DNA from: Liolophura sinensis
Taxonomy: Eukaryota; Mollusca; Polyplacophora; Chitonida; Chitonidae
Direction of reading: 5' to 3'
Length of the DNA stretch: 64,000 bases
Assembly (NCBI RefSeq): GCF_032854445.1
Contig: NC_088306.1
Coordinates: 16,465,764-16,529,763, forward strand
Under the pieces are notes generated by a model, which worked only from the letters and a program-made list of their open reading frames with translations, had not been told where the DNA came from and did not search any database. The position numbers and the translations under genes were made by a program. Shown one piece after another: positions 36,690 to 49,819 of the stretch (positions are counted from its first letter, which is position 1; every line of letters begins with the position of its first letter).

Positions 36690-37890
36690 CCAGTGTGTGT
36701 TTTCTTATCGCGTAACAGTATCAAACAGCGACATTAGCTTGCTGAGGTGTGTCTCGTCGTGTGACAGTATCAAACAGTGACATTAGCAAGCTTAGGTGTG
36801 TCTTATCACGTAACAGTATCAAACAGTGACATTACCATGCTGACGTGTGTCTCACTGTGTAGCAGTATTAAACAGCGACATTACCATGCCGACGTGTGTC
36901 TCACTGTGTAGCAGTATTAAACAGCGACATTACCATGCTGACGTGTGTCTCACTGTGTAACAGTATCAAATAGCGACATTAGCATGCTGACGTGTGTCTC
37001 ACTGTGTAGCAGTATTAAACAGCGACATTAGCATGCTGACGTGTGTCTCACTGTGTAACAGTATTAAACAGCGACATTAGCATGCTGAGGTGTATCTCAC
37101 TGTGTAGCAGTATCAAACAGCGACATTAGCATGCTTAGGTGTGTCTCATCGTGTAACAGTATCAAACAGCGACATTAGCATGCTGAGGCGTGTCTCACTG
37201 TGTAGCAGTATTAAACAGCGACACTAGTATACTGACGTGTGTCTCATCGTGTAGCAGTACTAAACAGCGACACTAGTATACTGACGTGTGTCTCATCGTG
37301 TAACAGTATCAAACAGTGACATTTGCATGCTTAGGTGTGCCTCATCGTGTAACAGTATCAAACAGCGACATTAGCATGCTAAGGCGTGTCTCATCGTGTA
37401 GCAGTATCAAACAACGACATTAGCATGCTGAGGTGTGTTTCACTGTGTAGCAGTATTAAACAGCGACATTAGCATCCTGACGTGTGTCTCATCCTGTAAC
37501 AGTGTCAAACACAGTCGTTAGCATATCTCTATGTGTTTACTTATGGTGTAAACGTCTCAAGCAAGCGACATTAGCATACCTCGATATGTTTTCTTATCGT
37601 GTAACAGTCTCAAACAGCGACGTTAGCATACCTCGACGTGTTTTCTTATCGTGTAACATTGTCAAACAGCGGCGTTAGCATACCTCGACGTGTTTTCTTA
37701 TTGTGTAGCAGTCTCAAACAGCGACGTTAGCATGCCTCGGTGTTTTCTTATCGTGTAACATTGTCAAACATTGACGTTAGCATACCTCAGTGTGTTTTCT
37801 TATCGTGTAACATTGTCAAACAGCGACATTAGCATGCCTCGGTGCTTTTCTTATCGTGTAACATTGTCAAACAGCGACATTAGCATGCCT
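36690..37890. repeat. 47-bp minisatellite
   Basis: About 25 copies of GTGTCTCACTGTGTAGCAGT plus ATTAAACAGCGACATTAGCA, TGCTGAC. Two sub-types: a left block with CTCACTGTGTA and a right block (from about 37570) with TTTTCTTATCGTGTAAC. Confidence 0.9.
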
Positions 37891-38519
37891 TAGTGTCTTT
37901 ATATTTCTCACTAGTTCAGAGATCAGACAACGCGGATTGCCGAAATAAACCGAGATACAGGACCGTCGTTATTTTATCTGTTATCTGTTATCTGACCGGT
38001 GTTTAACGGTGTAGTCAAGACTGTTTCACTTATTCTGCAGCGGTCAGTTTAATGGCTGGAAAGTAAAACTGGATCTGACAGGCTCATGTAGCCTATGTAT
38101 GTAGACGATACATGTAGCAAGTCGCTAGTTGGACTAATAAACAACTCGTGACTGCCCCACATTTCCTACAGGCGTACAAGGACCTGAAATGAAGCATGAA
38201 CTTATATGTACGATTTGTCATGCTTTTATTAATAGCAATCAGATACGTCATTAATTCTGAGCAAGAACCCTGAAACACGGATCATGTGATGGTGCGGTTA
38301 CGTCATTGCGCAGGTTCTAAAACTGTTTGGAGATATCCACAGGTTAGGAAAACATTCGATGTGATGTTAAGATATATGTAGGAAATGTACCATTATCACT
38401 GTAAACAGGAATATAAAAAATAATATAATATCAACACCGTGAACAATAATATAAAGGCAATAAGGCCTCATCAGTGTGTCTATAATATGACGATCATATT
38501 ACATGCTTTTACTGCATGA

Positions 38520-39745
38520 CATTCACGACAATAGGGCATGATCACTGTCAACAACAATTCTCGACAATAATCACAACCATACCATACCATACCATACCAT
38601 ATGACGACAATGTGGTATCAGCTTTGTGAACGACTGAATCACAACAATATGGCATCGTCACCGTAAACAACAATCACGATCATATGACAGCGTCACTGTC
38701 AACGACAATCACAACGATATGACACCGTCACTGTCAACACCATTAACGACCATATGACATCGTCAATGTCAACAACAATCACGACAATATAGCAGCGTCA
38801 CTGTCAACAACAATCACAATAATATGGCATTGTCACTGTGAACAACAATCATGACCAAATGGCATCGTCACTGTCAACAACAAATCGCAACAATATGGCA
38901 TCGTCACAGTCAACTACAATCACAATAATATGGCATTGTCACTGTACAGAACAATCACTACTATAAGACATCGTCACTGTCAACAACAATCACAACACTA
39001 TAACAGCGTCAATGTGAACACAAATCACGACAATAGGGCATGATCACTGTGAACAACAATCTCGACAATAATCACGATCATATGTCATTATCGTTGTGAA
39101 CAACGGGATGACAATACGGTACAATCATTGTGAACAACTGAATCACAACAATATCGCATCGTCACTGTCAGCAACAATCACGATCATATGACAGTGTCAC
39201 TGTCAACAACAATCACAACAATGTGGCATCGTCACTGTCAACAACGATCACAGTAATATGGAATCGTCACTGTGAACAACAATCACAACAACATGGCATC
39301 ATCACTGTCAAGAACAAATCACAACAATACGGCATCGTCACTGTGAACAACAATCACAACAATATGGCATCATCACTGTGAACAACAATCCCAACAATAT
39401 GGCATCATCACTGTCAAGAACAAATCACAACAATATGGCATCGTCACAGTCAACAACAATCACAACAATATGGCATCGTCACTGTCAAGAACAAATCACA
39501 ACAATATGGCATCGTCACAGTCAACAACAATCACAACAATATGGCATCGTCACAGTCAACAACAATCACAACAATATGGCATCGTCACTGTCAACATCAA
39601 TCACGACCATATGACATCATCACTGTCAACATCAATCACAACAATATGGCATTGTCACTGTTAACATCAATCACAACAATATGACATCGTCACAGTCAGC
39701 AACAATCTCGACCATATGACATCGTCACCGTCAGCAACAAATCAC
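38520..39745. repeat. 35-bp minisatellite
   Basis: About 35 copies of AATATGGCATCGTCACTGTC plus AACAACAATCACAAC. It is most regular at 39290-39680. Open frames across it are repeat artefacts. Confidence 0.92.
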
Positions 39746-39749
39746 AGAC

Positions 39750-40710
39750 AGTATATCAACATGGAATAAATAGGTAAATACTAAGTAAACGATAAAGAAC
39801 AACGCAAACAATCACAGACACAATGGAACAATGTCCGGAAATACATGTACCACGATCTTTGCTTCTTTCATTGTTGTTTAACGTCACACTCAAGAATTCT
39901 TCATTTATGCAATCAGTGCAATGTGGGTGAAAGAAACGCGATATATGACTGATGTGTTTGGTTTGCATGTTGACTTGATTTCTCTGTCAATATTATGTCG
40001 GCCAGTCATAGTATGCTTGCCCTACTCAACAACGGAGTAGCAATTAGCATGTAGTCCATATTATCTTCACAGTATATTGAATAAGAGGCTCATTTTCCCT
40101 TATATATGTTTATCAGTATACTGTGTAGGCCGTTACACACATGTCTTTAATTTGGCTGTCGTGGAAATAAACAACTGCCCTACATCATCACCTGGCAGGC
40201 AGGTGACACGTGCGGTCACTCGGAAATCATGCGAGCACCTGTCCTCTTTGTTAAGAAAGTCGTTAACGTGATCAAGCCTGTATAACGGGACATCTGCGTC
40301 AGGTAACAGCCTGTCAGCTTTCGGAACAGCTTATACAAGCAACAATTCTGTTCTGTGATACATGTGACAAACGCACACTGCTTACTTAACTCTTCTGCGA
40401 CCTATTATTACCACCTGAGCTCTTTCGAAAGAAACTACGTCGGTTGTCATAGTAACGGTAAAGTTTCATGACATATTACTACACGATATCAAGTCACGAG
40501 TCAAACCACACTATATAACAGGTTCAATATCTACAAAGGTACCTAGGTCTACATATATGTAAGCAAGAAGTCTACTGAATAATTCTTGTAGTGGGGTCGG
40601 AATAATGCTTCATGGAAATTCCACGAAGATGGTATATCTGACGGCAACTGTTCGACGCACTTTTTTAATACATTCCGAGGCATGGTCCCTTTGCATTGTT
40701 TTTATGTTAT
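39750..40710. other. No gene seen
   Basis: Unassigned, unremarkable sequence; no repeat shared with the rest of the window was noticed. Confidence 0.5.
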
Positions 40711-40714
40711 TGTA

Positions 40715-41310
40715 CGTTAAATGTGATGACAACACAGTCTTATGAGTAATCTAGACAAGTAAATTCTAATAAATTGCAATTAATATGCTTTTTTTGTACC
40801 TAATTGTTGTAAAATTGTTTGACTCATATGATTTTAGGTGTACTAATTAAGAGGTGTTTTCGTCAGGAGTAATTATAGATTATGTCATTCGATGGCGTCT
40901 GGAAAAGCACACAGTGGGTAGGCCTAATGCATGGATTCGGCAATGCTTTGCAGGGTTTTTCAATACATAACCCAGGCAGGTCTTACTGGTGTGACGTCAC
41001 CCGACCAGGGCTCCGCGGTCGACAAGATAGGCAGAAGGTCCAACCACAATGTTTTTATTTTTTAATGGAACTAGTTAACATAATCTTTTTTAAATGCAGT
41101 CTGCAGACTAACATAGCATAAATATTGTGTCTAGGGAACATTTATTGTGAAAATATAGTCCTTGGGGATCTCCCTTAAGCCTGATGCTATGAGGCACAAA
41201 ATTTGCTACTATTTAAGTATTTTCATGAATCAAACCCTAACTAAGGTATCAGACCCTATCACACTGTCATCGATGCTTTGATGTTACTCTCTATTCTGTT
41301 TTTTTTAAAT
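40715..41310 (+). repeat. Interspersed repeat family C, copy 3, apparently interrupted
   Basis: The left piece (about 40715-40815) and right piece (about 41185-41310) match family C. The middle, especially 41080-41180 (AACATAGCATAAATATTGTG), matches instead the spacer of the fold-back element at 62664-63128. Confidence 0.55.
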
Positions 41311-43025
41311 TTATTAACACTATATGTGGTTTATTTCAGCATAGCTTTATAGACCATTGTAAATCAGATTTAGTAGTACTCCACAACTTGAACCCATATG
41401 CCGTTTGATATAAGAAAAGCTGTTATAAATATCGAACGACGCGATATAAGAACGCCAATGGAATTCACGTGACCCCATCAGTTAGACCCCATGACTGTAA
41501 AAAAAAAAAATACCTGATTGGAATTCAGGTATTAAACAATGGTCCACTTTGGAATCCACACGTGACACCCCCGGTTGGCATCTACAGTAAGCTCATCTGA
41601 ACCGAGTTAACGCAATCTATCACAAATACATGTCATCACAGACAACTTACTTTTATTTTTTATTACATTGTTCTGGATCCACGTGTCTCTGAGCATTTCC
41701 TCGAGGCGTCTGCACGCAGGCCTACGTCAGCATGATCTCTATCCCTTTCTATCTGTAAAGCTACTTTGCTGAAGCAATTACTGTATTCAGGCCCTCGGGT
41801 TTTTATTGCTTTCAAGCTTTTAACGCAGAAAACTCGCAGTTCATTTGAGCTTCAGACCGCTACAACTACGTGTACCCTAAATAACAGTAGGTGTGTACAT
41901 TAGTACATTCTCCATCCATTTGGACTGCGACCTTCCATTAGTCTAAGTAAAACCTGGTTCCACACTGTTGTCAGAATGGCGAATATTCAGTGCAAAAAAA
42001 GGCATAGCTTTCCCCATGCTTCATCTAAAAGACGGTGGACTTCGACTGACAAATAGAAAATGATGGCATACTAGTGCAAGTTGGTGACTAGTGACCTTTT
42101 CTCGTCATTTGTTTGTGTTCCACAGGGTTTCGTCGTAAACCAGGCAAAAAGCTGCGTGTGGAAACAGAGGCATTCAGTATATAGCATAAGAGAATAGGCT
42201 TACAAGGAAAACACATACCTATTCCAAGCTAGAGTCTCAGGTTTACAGGCCAAGTCATTAATAAGACACACCAGTAAATGTACTACTGTGCACTCATTAC
42301 GTTTCCCAAATCAATCGGGAAATAATTTATGTCTAAAATTATGATGCTATGACTATACAGAAAATGCAGTGTAAAGAGAATTGGTTTTGTAGAGACGACA
42401 AGAATTGTGATAAAAGTTGGTATTGTGTGATTCTGTTTTCTGAATTTTACTTCTTTAATCTGGATAAGTCTGGCATGAAAGGAAATCCGTTTCTAGAATG
42501 TTAAGGTACATATTTTTCAAGCTTTTCAAATAAGACCACATTTTTTTTTATCACCATGAAATAGAATTGACTTGATAACTTCCAAAAACAACCACATAAA
42601 GTAATTATCACTTATTATTGACTTATTAACAATAGTTGTGAAATATCAATTTTTTTTTTGTATTTGGTCTTCACACTCATATAGGGTGCTGTGAAAAGGG
42701 CAGTTTTTGTGCTCAACACCCCTGTTGTAGTCCTTACAATGAAGATGATGCAAACTTACAATGAAGATTTTTTTGCAGAAAACATTGGAAATTTTATTTC
42801 GACTTGCACCTCTCAGCCACCGGTCACATTTATTGGTAAATATTGCTCGGTCCCTAATGTGCTTTGTGTAAAGATTACCAGACATCCTGAACTAAGAGGT
42901 TGTCATTATTTGCATCCTCCCGTTTCATTATTTGTCTACAAAGTGTGTTATCAAACTTATATAAAACCAGTCTCTACTGTTAAAAGTCAAGGCTTCACAA
43001 CCTTTGTTCTGGGTAGTCTCAGGTT
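41310..43025. other. No gene supported
   Basis: Mostly unassigned. A 113-codon plus-strand frame at 42691-43032 has no recognisable domain; the opposite strand is open too. Confidence 0.45.
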
Positions 43026-43029
43026 TGAA

Positions 43030-43245
43030 TAGATGATAAAGACATGGCAATACATGACAACACTTGGCAATACATGATAAGACATGGCAATACATGATAA
43101 GATATGACACCACATGATAAGACATAGTAATACATGATAAGACATGGTAATACATGATAAGACATAGCAATACATGTTAAGACATAGCAATACATGATAC
43201 GAGCAATACATGATAAGATATGACACCACATGATAAGACATGGCA
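43030..43245. repeat. 20-bp minisatellite
   Basis: About ten copies of GACATGGCAATACATGATAA with small changes (GATATGACACCACATGATAA). Confidence 0.9.
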
Positions 43246-43249
43246 AATC

Positions 43250-44335
43250 CAACTTGGTAACTAACCTCTAGATCTCTCAGGCGTGGGCTCGGCGTATACA
43301 ACGGTAATGACTTAGTCACATTTTGACTGATGTAGTTAAATATTTAGAGATATTTATCAGAATAAGTTTGACTCCTATTAACATTTAGCTGGTTTTGAAG
43401 ACGTTTCTTTCCCTGATTGTTCTGCTTTTGGCTGTTCTTATTCTTATGTTGAAAACCACACCTGTTTCTTTAACATGTTTTCGTCACAATATGCCTGAAA
43501 TACTACCAATATGCCTTAATGTATCGTTTATTTATTCATACATTCATTCTTCACAATTTGTCCCCTGCTTTCGAAGTTTCGCAAAATTCCTCAGAAATAT
43601 CCATGATGAATTGCAAAGATCTATTCACTTGTTTTACGATGGAGAATATTCAATGTGGAATTTGAACCTAGCTACCTCCATGCATACGCTTCAGGATTAC
43701 CTTCCGGTAGTGCATTTGGAACAGCAATAAATGCCTTTTATGTGTACGTGTCGTCTCCTTTCTTACTTTCTGAAATTTTAATCCTTCATTACAATCTCCA
43801 ATCATAGCACATACGATATTCCGTACGCCATCTTTAAAAGGTGGCACACTTTTAAGGTTACTTGAGCGCCTTGGATTTCCTTATTATATGTGGTAAATCT
43901 GTCAACTTGAACTTCAAAAACATATATATCCCCTAACTTTTGCGTTACACCTTTTGTGTCCTACCACCACATGCAGCTTTTCTCTACAACAAATCAAATC
44001 AAAAGAAAAACAACATTTTTTAGCTGTGCTTGTTGGAAGTGAAGTCATAGCCTTTTGATTTTGTTACTTTGGGAATTTTCCGGGGGGGGGGGGGTAGTAA
44101 CACTGGGAGAAACGTTTTCAGTTCCATCCAAAAGAGATAAAATTCTGATATTTTTTAACTAGGTGCAAAATAGCAGTGCAGATATGTATAGTGCATCAAA
44201 AACCTAAACTGTCTGTGTGACACTATTGTCCAATCGATGCTCCTTCACTCTTCAGTTCGGAGACAAATCTTGTTACCATTTGCATGAATTGCGCATGCGA
44301 AACCTGGCCAAATCCATTCATTGATTACCACCATG
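43250..44335. other. No gene supported
   Basis: Unassigned. A plus-strand frame from 43395 starts with a hydrophobic stretch but begins at TTG, not ATG. A G run lies at 44083-44093. Confidence 0.4.
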
Positions 44336-44339
44336 TCTA

Positions 44340-44710
44340 GGCGAACACTCCCAATAAAAGTGCGTCAATGGCTATGTATTCATCGTGTTGAATTAGATGG
44401 CCGCTTTGGATATGTGAACAGTTGCAATCAAAGAATAACCGAGATACATTTTTTAATATCGACAACTTTTGTGCGAGCATGGGACATGATTTGAATACTG
44501 GTTTCATTTATTCGCCATGAACATACCTTGCGTCTTTGCAACATCTTTGAAAACCGTTGACTACTTCTCTTTGCACGATTCTTTAATAGTTTGAACTTTA
44601 TATACTTTCTTAGTTCTTTTGTGGTTTGTGTTAAACGTCGTTTGGGAACTGGTCTTGCGATTATTGACCTGGGATGTCCATTTTAGTTGACCGCTGGTAT
44701 ATGAATATCT
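44340..44710 (+). mobile_element. Retroelement tail fragment
   Basis: Contains GAACAGTTGCAATCAAAG and GCGATTATTGACCTGGGATG, the non-coding tail blocks found downstream of the reverse-transcriptase copies. No coding part precedes it; it faces the minus-strand copy on its right. Confidence 0.55.
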
Positions 44711-44714
44711 GCTG

Positions 44715-45550
44715 GTATATCCAACGTGGGGATCTAATTCAACACCATGAATACACAGCCCTTAGCCCCTGGTTAAGCAGAATCAGAAACAAGTATAAAA
44801 CAGAATGACCGTCCTGTCCATATGTACTTACAAAAGAATTATACTCTTTGTAAAACTTACGAAACTTAGAGTGTATGCGTTATATGGAATAACCTTGATA
44901 GACTAATTTTTGCAATTATAGCTTGTAACGTTGATTGAAATCGTCAGACAACACACAAGATCTAACAAATGCTACAAGGCGAGATTTGTTCACGCCACAT
45001 GCAGGACCCTTTGGAATATTGCTGTCCGAGTAAGGATAATCTAAAACTTCAAAATTGAAAACTATCACTCTGGTCGTAAATTCTGCGGTAGGAAACTATT
45101 TTGATCAGTTTTGTACAAATATATGTCCAGATAAGATGTACCGTCTGGAGAGTCTGTGGTTTCCTTTAAATCCAGCGAAGCTGGATATGTATCTTGCACA
45201 GCCTTTGATATATATGAATTGTTTTAAGCTTGCAGCTCATCAACATACCGTTTAGTAAATGAGAAAGATCGGGCCTGGTAAGGATAACCCCTTAATGCAT
45301 ATGGTCATATTCATACGAGAATAGGTATAGGTCAGCCAAAAGGGTGGCACAATTTGTACCCTTGGGAATATCTATATATTGTTGATACATGATTTCCCCG
45401 AATTTTACATAGATCCTATTAATGAGAAAGTCAAGCAACTCGATGAAAAACGAAATATCCCATAAATGGGAAGCCCTGTATGCAGAGGAACTGAAGAAGA
45501 CTTTTTTTTTGCCTTTGAAATCAATGTTGTGGAGACCAGTTTTATTAAAT
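44715..45550 (-). mobile_element. Reverse-transcriptase retroelement, copy 2, inactive
   Basis: The minus strand encodes LLDFLINRIYVKFGEIMYQQ and GTNCATLLADLYLFSYEYD (motif B, with one Pro-to-Thr change against copy 1), and further on a stretch homologous to the SPDGTSYLDLYLYKDE region of copy 1. The upstream part is missing; repeat family C begins at the break (about 45545-45660, minus). Confidence 0.7.
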
Positions 45551-45660
45551 ATGTTATAACTAAGATGTACAGCATAGAGAAAAAAAAAAGCAGCGATGAC
45601 ACACGTAGCCGGTGAAATACGGCCTCTTCTCAATTTACCTCAGTTAGGGTTTTATTTCCA
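45545..45660 (-). repeat. Interspersed repeat family C, copy 5 fragment
   Basis: Minus strand reads AGAGGCCGTATTTCACCGGC and CTCTATGCTGTACATC, as in the other copies. A further scrap is at 45865-45905. Confidence 0.5.
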
Positions 45661-45970
45661 ACCGTTATTACACGCCATATTAAAAAAGTGGAGTGATGTT
45701 TATTGCGATTTATTAGATGTCACTTGCCTATATTATTAAAACTGCTTCGTTGTTCATCACATTTAACACACAATAATATTAAAACAATGCCAAGGAACCT
45801 GACCTCGTGGATGCTTAGTCCACCAGTAGAATCCTGGTTTATGCAGAAAGACAACATAATTAAAATTTATAGCACAGAGAGAAAAACCAGAGCAGCGGTT
45901 GTGGGGGGAGAAAAGGAAATAAGGAATATGTAATAGTGTCAAGTCCGGCATTCGTATACCACTCGCAAAC

Positions 45971-46238
45971 GGATCCAATGTGGCCGAGATGGTTGGCCTG
46001 CCAACGCGGTGCAATGACCTAAGAACCTTTCCTTGATACGGTTGCTGTGAGTTCGAATCCATCTCATGCTGGTTTCCTCTCCTGTTGTACGTTGGAAGGT
46101 CTTCCAGCAACCGCCGGATGGCCTTGGGTTTTATTCGGGTTTCCTCTGTCTGGTTCCTTCCATCATAATGGTGATCGCCCTCGTAGAAGTGAAATATTCT
46201 TGGGTACGGCATAAAACACAAATCAAATAAATATATAG
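45971..46238 (+). mobile_element. SINE family A, full length, with 12-bp duplication
   Basis: tRNA-like head GTGGCCGAGATGGTTGGC and B-box-like GAGTTCGAATCC, family body, and tail CAAATCAAATAAATATAT. Flanked by CCACTCGCAAAC at 45959-45970 and 46239-46250. Confidence 0.88.
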
Positions 46239-46254
46239 CCACTCGCAAACCATT

Positions 46255-47210
46255 AGGAGCGCTCCAATTGGAAAAGTGCAACTCATTTCCACGCGGAATC
46301 AGACACAGCTATAACAACCATAAACCAGACTGCCAGAGGTCTTTGACAAATGAAGGTGTTTTGATGGAGCACCCTCGACACTAGTTCTTAATCAAAAACT
46401 TCCTTAGATCACCACATCTAAAGAATGCTAGACGGCGATATAGATGCAATTATATGTATATAATTGTTCCTTTTGTCATCTTTCTACAGATATAGGTTGT
46501 CTGCTATAATACCAGCAAAAGCGAATATATTTCTTTCATCACCTCGTCAATATGGGTATTTGGTCAGAAAAACACCGTCTGGTAAATAAATGGGATCGAC
46601 ATGTAAAAATTTGCTTTTTAATAATTTCTGCATATAGCTCTACACATATGAAAACAGGGATACCTCTCATTCGAGTCCACTGGAATACGTATGAAATGCT
46701 GGTAAGTGGTTTTACTCACAAGAACTTCCAGCAATTCAATGTACAAGTGCATAGAAAGCGCTAGGGTAATTCTGCAGCGGAAGTCAGCTCCATTGAGTCA
46801 TTACCGGAAATCAATAAATATTCCGGGAAACCACAGCTAAATGTAATGCGTGCGATGAACTATCTATCCAGGTAAATCCTGATAAACCTTTCTCTAGTCA
46901 AGAAAGAGTATCTGTCAGTGTACAGATTGACAAAAAATATCTACTCACAAAAGCTAAATGTATCAGACAAGTTTAGCAATAATACGATGGCGTTCATTAC
47001 AAAGGAAAAGAAAGAAACAATAGAAAAAACTCAGCAAAAATATATATTCGGCAAGCAAGTGTCCAGGGAAGGCAGGATTTTAACTTCCTCTTTGCTAAGT
47101 GTACTTAAACCTGATTGTAATAAATCTGACAATGGTAATAAGATTTGTTCGTTATTTTGTAATTAATGTATTTATGTTTTGTCTGCTAGAATATCCAGGC
47201 TTTATCTAAT
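46255..47210. other. No gene supported
   Basis: AT-rich sequence with short frames (46552-46764, 46918-47166) that show no domain or splice context. Confidence 0.45.
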
Positions 47211-47215
47211 CTTCA

Positions 47216-47421
47216 GACGATTCCATAAAACCGTTTCTGACGTAGTAAAAGCTTTAAAACTCCTTAAAATACTTACTTTTTGGTACTCGAAGTTGAAACT
47301 TGGACACATTTATCCAAAGATCACATTGATGAGATGGAAAAAAATTTAATTTTTAAAGCTCCAAAAATAAGCTTTAAGATGGTGTTTCGAATCAGAGACG
47401 GCTCTGTGGAATCGACCCCTG
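47216..47421. mobile_element. MITE-like element, second copy of the 36008 type
   Basis: Left CGATTCCATAAAACCGTTTC and right, inverted, CGATTCCACAGAGCCGTCTC form inverted ends. The interior TTTTTGGTACTCGAAGTTGA is shared with 36008-36222. Confidence 0.7.
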
Positions 47422-47424
47422 GTT

Positions 47425-48700
47425 GCTCAATAGTAAATTAAGACCTAAGTCCGGTATTAACTTTAGTCCAGAGTAAAGTGTCATTTACTCTGTATTAGGA
47501 TGAGACTGTTTAAGCCTGACTTAACTTTAATTCACTTTTGAACAACTGGGCCTAATACAAAGATTTAACTTTAACCAAAGCCTTCAGTTTTTGCACTTGG
47601 CCCAAATTAAAATAATTGTGTAACAGAATATTAAATATGAACTAAATCTGCTGCTGTTCCAGTTTGGTCTCTGTACAACTGTACTGGTTGGTGAGTTTTG
47701 TTAAATCGTAAATACATAACATGACTTAATACCGGTATTAGCTAATACACTTTTGAAAAACTGGGCGAAAAACTTATAAATGTTCGCAAGAAAAACTCTG
47801 AAAGATTCATCTTATTTTAAGTTAGCAGGACATGTCGCATTATGGTCCGATAGGAATGGACGGAGATCATAATGGAGTAAGTCAGTATATAGAGGTCATC
47901 TCCTTCTAATTCATGTAAAAAATGTGGCTCTATGCGTCAATACATACAGTCACGCACCAGACATCAATCAAAGTGAATGTTCCATTTCAATAATGGCAAA
48001 ACCAATTTCCAAAACAACGTTCAACACAAACCACTTAAGAAAGTATATAAAGAAACTAGGAGAGATTCACACAAAGAAAAGCGTATCAACAGTCTTCTAT
48101 GATGATGGAAAGACGCAAGGAATTTTCTAGTCGAGTGAATGAAATTAGTGTCAAAATGGTGAAGTGTTTTACCTGTGATGTTTGGGCAGGAGGTGCCAAA
48201 AGCTTACTGGGCGAGATCTGAACGCGAAACTCACGCCACAGGTGTTTTATGTTGCATAGAAATGTCTTTTGAAATTATCAACTTGGAACTCCTTTCAACG
48301 TGTACGAGTGTTACATGAATGCTGACTCACCTTTGGATTCAGAAATCAATCTAATATTGATAATAACAGATGCGTTAAAAAGACAGGTCTCCCGCTGAAC
48401 ACGGAATTTCGAACGCCAATGTTTCGTACTTAAGTGTAAGTGCTGGTGGCACATCTATCGTACACATGTAAATTCCCATCCTATATCCAGTCTCTTAACC
48501 GCTGATTTCGCTCGTCACTACAAGATGTAAAATAATACAAGAATAATATAAGAATGGCTAACGATTGACTGACTTGGTTCATAAAAGGATTGCTTATTCT
48601 CAGCGTATTAGGCGAAATATACTCCAGGGTGCAGAATACAGGAATGCAGCGACGACAGTGTGATCAAGTTGGCAAATAGTAATAACCAAGCGGTGCTTGG
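47425..48700. other. No gene supported
   Basis: Contains repeated TTAACTTTA and CCGGTATTA blocks (47450-47780) that may be another degraded inverted-repeat element, and a retroelement tail scrap (TTATCAACTTGGAACTCC) at about 48278. Confidence 0.4.
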
Positions 48701-48707
48701 TTTTTTA

Positions 48708-49005
48708 ACGTTGTACTTAATAATTTTTCAGTCATATGACGACGAGGAGTCATTAGGTGTGTGTACATATAATGTGTCTATATGTGACAAGGCGAGTCCA
48801 AACCGTCCAAGCTCTGTTGCCACTGAAGCATCATGCCGAAGACAGCAGACATGACGCCCCACCCAGTCACATTATACTGACACCACGCCACCAGTCATGT
48901 TTTTTTTTTTTTGACCCGACCAGGGTTTGATCCTGACGCTCATGACGCTCCTGACGTCTTCAGCGCTGATGCTCTAACTATTAGATCATCGAAGCGGTCA
49001 CCTTA
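48708..49005 (-). mobile_element. SINE family B, with head continuing into a tandem array
   Basis: Tail-side blocks AATTTTTCAGTCATATGACG and GACGAGGAGTCATTAGG, then a T run, then a tRNA-like head whose A-box-like TAGTTAGAGCA lies on the minus strand. Confidence 0.7.
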
Positions 49006-49270
49006 CTTAGGACGTACGGATTAGCGCTGATGCTCTAATTGTTAGATCATCGAAGCGGTCACCTTACTTAGGACGTACGGATTTAGCGCTGATGCTCTAA
49101 CTATTAGATCATCGAAGCGGTCACCTTACTTAGGACGTACGGATTTAGCGCTGATGCTCTAATATTAGATCATCGAAGCGGTCACCTTACTTAGGACGTA
49201 CGGATTTAGCGCTGATGCTCTAACTATTAGATCATCGAAGCGGTCACCTTACTTAGGACGTACGGATTCA
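48960..49270. repeat. 62-bp tandem array of a SINE head
   Basis: Five nearly identical copies of AGCGCTGATGCTCTAACTAT, TAGATCATCGAAGCGGTCAC, CTTACTTAGGACGTACGGAT. The first part of each unit is the tRNA-like head of the adjoining family-B SINE. Confidence 0.93.
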
Positions 49271-49819
49271 TTTTAATCCTCGTCGTCGATTCCGCGTAAG
49301 CCAGTTTTGACTGAAGTCTGAATTTGAAATGTGATTTAAATGCTTATTTTTTAAACCATATGAGTTAAAACTGGAACACTTAACAAATGCTGTGTAAAGT
49401 GAACAACTATGAAATTATATCAAGGTTTTTAATATTTGCTTCGTCAAAAATCGCTTTGTGGAAGCTCATTTAAATGTCAGACTTCCTTGATGCGGATTGC
49501 GGGTGTGTTGGACGGTGCATTGTTCCAGAATGTTCTAAAATCCTCAGCTTGTCTCACAGCTAATCTGGTCTCCTTTTAGCTCCTACAAACTCTAGTTTCT
49601 TTGAAATGACTAGTCGAAATTGTACATTTGGTTTCTACTATGGCCCAAAATATTCTGTAGGTTTGCTTCTTTTTTAAATGAATGCGTGGATAGGTTTACA
49701 TATGAAGATATTCAAAATATAATAAGAAAGCTCTAGTGAATCTTGGCAGACAGACTGGGACGCCGCTTCAAATGGAAGATTCTGCCGTTCCCTTGAGCCA
49801 TGTGTTTCAGATTTGTTTT

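Noticed and set aside
42928-43319. Minus-strand frames rich in SYHVLPCL
   Set aside because: Translation of a 20-bp minisatellite.
43395-43730. 111-codon frame that looks like a secreted protein
   Set aside because: The apparent start is TTG, not ATG, in a eukaryotic sequence; no splice acceptor or homology cue supports it.
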